Assembly (NCBI RefSeq): GCF_030272615.1
Contig: NC_081413.1
Location: 558,333,136 to 558,397,135 of the forward strand
DNA from: Cryptomeria japonica
Lineage: Eukaryota > Streptophyta > Pinopsida > Cupressales > Cupressaceae
Direction of reading: 5' to 3'
Length of the DNA stretch: 64,000 nucleotides
Position 1 is the stretch's first letter. Every line of letters begins with the position of its first letter. The position numbers and the translations under genes were made by a program. Below, piece after piece: positions 57,120 through 64,000 of the stretch. Under the pieces are notes generated by a model that saw only the letters and a list, made by a program, of their open reading frames with translations, searched no databases and was not told the DNA's origin.

Positions 57120-57931
57120 TCAAAGAGAATGAGAACCACCACGATGAAAAAGGAAATGTCCACTACCTTCATTATGCTTAGTGCTAAACTTCACAAAAGG
57201 AAAAATAATATTCTTGTCATTCAATTTCCTAAAGATTCTCGTAATCAATTTTTCTTGATCATTAATAGGTGTAGGCTTATTCTTTCGAGATTGAGGATAA
57301 GAGTTATTACTAAAAGAAGAAGGATTTCTATCTATGACTTTAAATTTGCCACTATCAATAAATTCTTTCATTGCCTTTTGAAAATCAGGACAATCATTAA
57401 CATGATGGTCATGAGTTTGATGAAATGAACAAAAAGGAGTTTTTGAAGAAGAAGCACTTTTACGAGAATGAATGGCTTGTTGTCCTACAAGATGATCTTT
57501 GAAGTCTTGAATCCTAAGGAGGTAATCCATAGGAATTTTATTATCATTTCCCAGGCCTCCTGTGGTAATTTCTGTAGGAGGGTTTATAGGGACTCTAATT
57601 CCTTGTTCAAATTTTCCAAGTTCTTGTCCTCTAAAACCTTATTTTGATATTATGTTAAAGTCAATCCTATAAGAATCGTTTAATTGATAAGGTGAAGGAA
57701 CATTGTAATAAATTTATTTTACGTGTGTAGTGTAAGGATGTTTAGAAGGAATTTTAAGGGATTAGTAGATGAAAAAGGAATATCTAGTGAAGGAAGACTT
57801 TCCTTTCTTTCATCATGCATATCATCTTTGGTAGATTAGGAAGGAAGATCCTTATCATCTAAGGCCTCATCTTTACTTAATGTTATGTGGGGAGAGAGAT
57901 CTATTGGCAATTGACACTCATTTAGATTATT
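57120..57931 (-). pseudogene. E gag relic
   Basis: The minus-strand block 57120-57530 has a compact knuckle-like motif CSFHQTHDHHVNDC followed by PDFQKAMKEFIDSGKFKV, comparable in position to the knuckles of A, C and G. Upstream (57531-57931) broken frames continue with PINPPTEITTGGLGND and an acidic stretch. It is cut at its upstream end by element I. Orientation and place fit E, whose 3' LTR is at 38056. Confidence 0.65.
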
Positions 57932-59316
57932 TGTTTAGGTTTGTCATTGATGAAAAATCTTCTTGATGATTTGATTTGGCAGTCGTGATTCATCTTATCT
58001 GAAAGATGGAGTTAACTAGTAAAACATAGTATTTCTGCAATGTTTTGATCCGAAATGATTTTTGATGATTGCAGTATTTTTGGTGATTTTTTTTATGATC
58101 TTAGTGATTGGGAAGACCCTTAGGAAGCATGTGATTATAATCTATTGGTCTGGTGCTATGTTTTGTTCGAGATTGAATCTGACTTGCAGCTACACGTTAC
58201 ACTTCTTGAAGCCGACTTGAAGGAGATTGCTTTTTTATTAAGACCGAATATATAAGATTGATTTGGTGATTGATTTTTGGTGTGTTATTGGTGTGATGAT
58301 CTATTTTGGTGTGATTGAGTGTAGTTTCACATGCACACTTTGCTTTTAGACCAACTAGTAGTTGACTAAGATAGAAACAAAGTATTCAGCAGAGCAAAGA
58401 CAGTCAGAGATTCAGTGCTTAACCGAAACTCATTCTTGCATAGTCAAATACTAATTGAGAGATCATTTCATTGTAATCAATTGCAAGTCAGTGAGACTTC
58501 CTTGAAGGTTGTAGCCTTCCAAGCAATTATATTTGAGCAGTGAGCTCTAGCCAGTGAGCCTGAATGCAAGTGCATTCCCCATCTATGTAATATTTATGTA
58601 CTCTTGGCCACAACATATGAATATCGTGGGTTCCAGCCCCATTGTGGTTTTTCCCTTTCTGGGTTTCCACATAAAAATTATGGTATTGTGGATTTGTGTA
58701 CTCTTTGTTGCATGTTTAAGTTCTTTTCTATTATGCAATGCTAACCAGTGGATAAAGAATAAGTTTGCGGATTTTATTTCCAGTAGATCACTGATTCACC
58801 CCCCATCTCAATGATCTCTGATTCTAACAATTGGTATCATAGCTTGGTCATAGGTTCAAATCACGCAGGCCGCTATGAGTGATGTTGGGAGGGGGATTAT
58901 TGGCAGTGGGCCAGTGTCCCTCATGGGGATTCACGACATTTTTTAACAGCCTTCTGTGGATTCTATAAGTCTAGTGGTTGTATTGAGCATTGACAAGTCG
59001 ATCTTTTGGTGCAATAGAAACCTGGCAGATTGCAAATTATTTCTGATATATTGTCAGAAGTTGGTCAATTGTATAAATCTTGTCTTATTTTTCCTAAGTT
59101 CACTATTTTAATTGATAAACATATAGATGTCTACTAGGGAAAGCTTGCTAGTATTTCTCAATCGTTGACCCTAATGTAATATTAACCAGAAGTATTGAAG
59201 GATAGATTATAGCCTTAAATGATAAGATCTCAAGCCTTCAAGCGAATAAGGAGAAATTTTTGAGGAAAGTGGGTGAACTCAGGAACCTGATTGCCATCTG
59301 GTTAGATACTATGCTA
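57932..59316 (+). mobile_element. Element I: LTR and start of a plus-strand element
   Basis: The LTR is about 57932-58829 (TGTTTAGG to TCTAACA), followed by primer site TGGTATCATAGC (58832-58843, one mismatch to the tRNA-iMet site). It holds the conserved GGTTTTTCCCTTTCTGGG block at 58648-58665. After it, 58875-59310 is a broken frame starting MSDVGRGIIGSGPVSLMG with a later coiled-coil-like end. The rest is beyond D. The left LTR border is inferred only from the TG and terminal symmetry. Confidence 0.6.
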
Positions 59317-60897
59317 TGATAACTCAATGATGAACCATGAGTACCAAATCGGTACTAAGAGGGGGGGGGGGGTGAATCAGTACAAACACAAATGAAGTCC
59401 AAAATCGATTTGACAACAAATACCCCAAATAACTGACAAATAGGGATACCAGTAAAATGGAGTGCAACTGGTAATATCCAGTTCAGCTCAATCAGTCATG
59501 AACCGATCACTCAATAAACTTCCCTCTTAGCTCAATACTATAGTATCATTATACTTTCATGCATAAATAGGTAAACTTAATCATCAGATCTTCACAACAG
59601 TGAGTTCAATATGTTTTATAGATAGGCATAAAACATAGAACCTTCATATGCTTAACAGGTAAAACAAAGCATCACACATAACACACATATTTTTCACGTG
59701 GAAACCCAACTGGGAAAAACCATGGTGGGGATGAATACCCACAAGCTGCTTTTTGAACTCTTTAGAAGTCCACTCTGTTAGGAGCCTTGTTCGGTTAAGG
59801 ACATTACAATAGGTTCTGGTAGGAACCGATCCTATTAGGGATCACTTGGTTAAGGGATACCCAATTAAGGGTTAAACTCGATAGGGTCACCTTGTTAGAG
59901 GATTTCAAGAACTCAATAGCTGAAAGGATCTCCTAAGCTCTATAGCTTCTCAGAACTCATTAGCCTCGAGTTACCCGGTTAAGGGATTTGAATCAAGCCG
60001 GTTAAGACCACCCGATTTAAGGGATTTTGAATCAAGCCAGTTAAGGCTACCCTGTTAGGGGATTTTACAATTGTTGAAGTGGTTAGAGATCAATAGGAAT
60101 TACAATGATCTGTTAACAACACTCAATGCTAATGCAGATCCATTTAAGCTCCTCTTTACCTTCTGCACATTCACTTTGAAGGTATCACTTCTCTCCTTTG
60201 GTTTGGCAAGAATTACGTATCTTGGATACACACTCACAACTTTTGCCAACAACCTCAGAAAGAAACACAACATCGACCTTATAGGAAACATATGGGTCGG
60301 TAGCAAAAACCCTAAACCCTAAACCTATTAGGTTAAGCAATTCAAATGGTTCGATCTTGACCGTTGAATCATACTACATTAAATGCAACAATCTTGAATC
60401 AATCTCAAGACATTCTACATCGTCCATTATCCATTGATTTCATGGTGGCTGATAACCCACATGTGTTATCACCGTTTGATAGACTTCGCACATTCCTGAG
60501 GTCGGTAGGAATAGTCTTCTTCATGCAAGATCCTTCATGCGCACAGAGCTTACGTGGCAACACGATCTATCCTCCATCATACTGCTAACTCATCACACAA
60601 AGATCATCGATTGAGTCACATAGACTTGAGGTACTCCAACCGAAAATCTTGAAGTGGAAGCTACCTACCAATCGGTAATCATACAATGCTTCCATGTGTC
60701 AGTTCCCATAACTACATGTCGGTTCACCTTGAACAAATATGCCACTTCACTTTGGCATATAAACTAGTTCATACATATGCCGGTTCCTCTCTCTCTTCTC
60801 CTCTCACATGTGCCAGTTCACACCATGTCTCATATTGACATCAATGACAATCATATAATATCATTCTATCTTCATGCCGGTTCACATAATGCCAACA
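59317..60897 (-). repeat. D 3' LTR
   Basis: Plus strand TGATAACTCAATG to AATGCCAACA, about 1581 bp. A 12-base G run (59361-59372) stands before GTGAATCAG. The conserved GGAAACCCAACTGGGAAAAA block is at 59699-59718. The left border rests on symmetry with B's LTR ends. Confidence 0.75.
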
Positions 60898-61138
60898 ATC
60901 TCGCCCTTTGGCATTGATGACAATATACAAAGATATCTTCTCCGCTTCACATCTTCTCCCACTTGCTGCAGATATCTTTTCGCTTCACATCTTCTCCCCC
61001 TTTGACAACAATGCCAAAGTGGAGGTACAAGCATCTCTGTTCCATCATGCTGCTCCCCCTGAGGAGTAGCATCCTTCAACACACCAATCAACCAAAAAAT
61101 TTTCTTTCCAGTACCTAACTGATGTGGAACAATTACTT
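60898..61138 (-). other. D polypurine tract and 3' untranslated region
   Basis: The minus strand reads AAAGGGCGAGAT (60898-60909) next to the LTR, like B's tract with one change. The remainder is C/T-rich on the plus strand with no gene. Confidence 0.7.
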
Positions 61139-62689
61139 TTAGTTCACCTCCTGAAGGGGCAATACCCCTAATTCACCTCTCAAATGCACAAATGTTGTCT
61201 TTAGGAGAGGCTTGGTGAATATGTCTACTAACTGCTCCTCACTGGACACATGCTCCAGTGCAATCTCTTTATTTTGAACCTTTTCCCTCAAGAAATGATA
61301 CTTAAGCTCAAAATGCTTGGTTCTAGAATGTAAAACCAGATTCTTTGATATATTGATAGCACTTGTGTTATCACAGAATATACTTACTGGTTCAGATATA
61401 GGGATCTTGAAGCCTTCCAGTACATGCTTCATCTAGATTGTTTGAGTACAGTTCATGAAAGCTGCAACATACTCCGCTTCCGCTGTAGACTGAGAGATAC
61501 AACTCTGCGTTTTACTCATCCATGAGACCAGTCTACCACCGAGAAAGAATGCACCACCAGTTGTGCTCTTTCGGTCATCCACATTACCTGCCCAATCAAC
61601 ATCTATGAACACTTTCAGATTGAAATTATTGTTGTATGGGTACCACAATCCATAGTCAACTGTTCCCTTCAAATACCTAAGAATCCGCTTGACTGCAATC
61701 AAGTGAGATTCTCTTGGACTCTTTTGGAACCTTGTAGTAATGCCAACTGCATGTGCAATATCTGGTGTGCCATGCACTACATAATGCAACTTACCAATCA
61801 TTGATCGGTATTCCTTCTCATCAACCAGTGCAGAATCATCCTCTTTTGTCAATTTGAAACTGGTCACCATTGGCGTACCAACCGGTTTGCTATCTTCCAT
61901 GCCAAAAGTCTTCAACACCTCTTTGACATATTTGGATTGAGTGATGAAGATTCCATCTTTCATCTACTGGATCTGCGGTCCAATGAAGAACTTAATCTCC
62001 CCTATGAGTGACATCTCAAACTCTTTCTTCATCTCATTAGCAAACTCATGACTCATCTTGTCATCTCCACCAAAGATGATGTCATCAACAAAAACTTCAC
62101 AGATCAGGATCTGATCTCCTTTAGACTTCAAGTAGATATTGCTATCTTCACTTGTTCTCTCAAACCCAATCTTCACAAGATGGGAATGTAGGCGCTCATA
62201 CCATGCCCTAGGTGCTTGCTTTAGACCATATAATGCTTTATGTAGCCTACATACCATGTCATTGTCTTCAGATAGGGCAAAACCATCTGGTTGCTTAATA
62301 TACACCTCCTCTTCAAGTACACCATTTAGGAATGTAGATTTTACATCCATTTGATATACCTTGAACCTCTTAAAAGCTGCATATGCATGAAGCATACTAA
62401 CTCCTTCCAATCTAGCCACAGGAGCAACGATTTCTCCATAGTCTTCTCCTTCTTCTTGAGCATATCCTTTGTATACCAATCTGGCTTTATTCTTGATCAC
62501 TGTTCCATCCTCATTCAACTTATTTCTAAACACCCATTTGGTGCCAATGACATTTTTATGCTTTGGTCTGGGTACCAAGGACCATGTACCATTTTTCTCT
62601 ATCTGGTCAAGTTCTTCTTCCATTGCCTTGATCCAGTCTTCATCTTTATGAGCCTCTTTAAATGACTTAGGCTCAAATTCTGAGATCAT
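61139..62689 (-). pseudogene. D reverse transcriptase and RNase H
   Basis: One frame with TAG stops at 61964 and 61433 only. [74 protein letters not shown] and catalytic [13 protein letters not shown]. RNase H has its acidic residues in DVDWAGNVDD, STAEAEYVAAF and FCDNTSAINIS, and ends FTKPLLKTTFVHLRGELG. Both stops are one C-to-T step from CAG. It is the best preserved copia RT here. Confidence 0.9.
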
Positions 62690-62699
62690 ACATGAGTTT

Positions 62700-64000
62700 T
62701 CTCTAATCTTTCTTCTAGTAAGGATTTTGCATCCTTATCACCTATGATATACTTGGGATCATGATTCAACTTGACATACTGAGGAATGGTCTTAACTGGT
62801 TCTTCTTACTTTTCTTCTTCATCCTCATCTTCATTAGTATCAACATTCACCGGTTCAGGGACACTATTACTGGTACTTGGTTGGCTAACAACCAGTTCCC
62901 AGAAGGTTGCAATCGGTTCATTTATAGCTTGCTCACTGCCAGTTTCCTCAGTCTTCTCAGAGGATTCATCAACTCTTACATTGATGCTTTCCAAAATTCT
63001 CTGAGTCCTATTGTTGTAGCACTTGAAAGCTTTACTCTTGGTGGAATATCCTAGAAATATTTCTTCATCACATTTATCTTCAAATTTGCACTGATGTTCA
63101 CTCCTCTTGATGTAACATTTGCTACCAAAGACCTTAAAGTAGTTAACCATAGGTGTCTTACCGGTCCAATATTCATAAGGAGTTTTGTCCTTACCCTTTT
63201 TGATGAGTACCTGGTTCATAGTGTAGACTACAGTGCTCACTGCTTCTCTCCAAAAGGTGTGAGCTACCTTTCCTTGGATCAACATGGTTCTAGCTGCTTC
63301 AACCACAGTCCGGTTATTCCTCTCTGCTAGGCAATTCTGCTGTGGAGTCTGGGGGGCAGACAGCTGTCTCCTGATTCCAAATTCTTCACAATACTTGTTG
63401 AATTCATAGGAAGTGAATTCCCCTCCTTGATCAGTTCTGAGACATTTGATTCTTTTACTGCTTTCCTTCTTCACTAATGCTTTGAAAGCTTTGAATTTCC
63501 CAAAAGCTTCAGACTTGCCTTTCAAGAATGTGACCCACATCATTCTTGAGCAGTCATCAGTGAGAATCATGAAGTACCTATTACCCTGCACACTTCTAGT
63601 TTTCATAAGACCACATAAATCAGTATGCACAAGATCAAGCAAGTTGTCAGCAGTGAAAGATTTACCTTTAAAGGTTGAGGAAGACATTTTCCCCAATTGA
63701 CACTCTCTACATAGGGTACCATCTGGTTTGCTTAGCATCGACAACCCTCTAACTGCCTTTGATCTTACTAGCCTTCACAATGTTATCAAAGTTCACATGG
63801 TAGAATCTCCTATGCCATATCCAGCTATCATCAAGGTTAGCCATAAGACATGTACTTATATTTGCATTCAGATGAAATAGGTTACCTTTAGTCTGCATGT
63901 CGGTGGCCACCAATTTACCATCCTTTCCTTTGATTTTGCAAACTCCATTCTTGAATTGCAGAGTGAGGCCACTGTCATTTAGCTGGGCAACACTTTGAAT
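62700..64000 (-). pseudogene. D GAG-pre-integrase and integrase (partial)
   Basis: From the right edge: SVAQLNDSGLTLQFKNGV, WIWHRRFYHVNFDNIVKAS, then after a frameshift near 63740-63760 CRECQLGKM, DLVHTDLCGLMK (Asp), KCLRTDQGGEFTSYEF (Asp) and QQNCLAERNNRTV (Glu), followed by FWREAVSTVVYTMN and KTPYEYWTGKTP and an acidic end (NEDEDEEEK). All three catalytic residues are present. 62806-63744 is open for 312 codons. A frameshift and stops separate it from RT. Confidence 0.9.

Larger units (their letters stand above)
59317..64000 (-). mobile_element. Element D: Ty1/copia, 3' part, running off the right edge
   Basis: On the minus strand from the right edge: GAG-pre-integrase, integrase, RT, RNase H, polypurine tract and 3' LTR (60897-59317). 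It is close to B in protein and LTR structure but a different family. Gag, 5' LTR and one target copy are outside the window. Confidence 0.85.

Noticed and set aside
62139-63330. Plus-strand frames opposite D's RT and integrase
   Set aside because: Antisense shadows of the copia polyprotein with no family features.

Overview
The window is plant nuclear DNA made almost entirely of nested LTR retrotransposons. I found no intact host gene and no rRNA, tRNA or CRISPR locus. Plant origin rests on plant-type Ty3/gypsy (Tat-like) and Ty1/copia proteins, primer-binding sites of plant elements, an antisense plant mobile domain (PMD) gene and a decayed pentatricopeptide-repeat (PPR) gene. Very long nested elements and large leaders suggest a big genome such as a conifer, but that is a guess. 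Element letters A to I are mine.

Layout, left half. Element A (gypsy, minus strand) fills 1-30595 and runs off the left edge. Its broken gag, protease and G-patch-like region lie at 1-4215, its long leader at 4216-10786, and its 5' LTR at 10787-11700 plus 30245-30595. Element H (minus, 6835-10574), a pol-less element with a coiled-coil/five-zinc-knuckle protein, sits in A's leader. Element G (gypsy Tat, plus, 11701-30239, target duplication GGATT) sits in A's LTR. G has LTRs about 1.4% different, gag, protease, RT, two RNase H domains, integrase and an antisense PMD gene. A itself was inserted into element F (copia, minus, 30596-34730).

Layout, right half. 34731-38055 holds an old LTR fragment and a PPR pseudogene. 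Element E (gypsy, minus) has its 3' LTR at 38056-39229 and a gag relic at 57120-57931. Copia B (minus, 40738-56307, target duplication GAACA) is inserted in E. Gypsy C (plus, 43010-50806, target duplication ATACC), which has gag and a protease-like region only, is inserted in B's RNase H domain. The LTR and start of element I (plus, from 57932) follow, and copia D (minus, from 59317) runs off the right edge.

Most unusual signal. G's leader carries about 41 copies of a TAGCGCAT-like octamer in blocks of five or six, spaced 21 bp, close to two turns of the DNA helix. A second array of the same octamer, inverted and spaced 21-21-18, lies at the other end of G. Read from the antisense strand it stands upstream of the PMD gene just as the first array stands upstream of gag. 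Element A has an array of a related GCG-centred motif at a 22-bp period in its own leader. This looks like a phased cis-element system tied to both the sense and antisense genes of Tat-like elements.

Decay. Every premature stop I checked in G's gag-pol and PMD gene is a TAA, TAG or TGA one C-to-T change away from CAA, CAG or CGA, and most in A, B, C and D fit as well, consistent with deamination of methylated cytosine.
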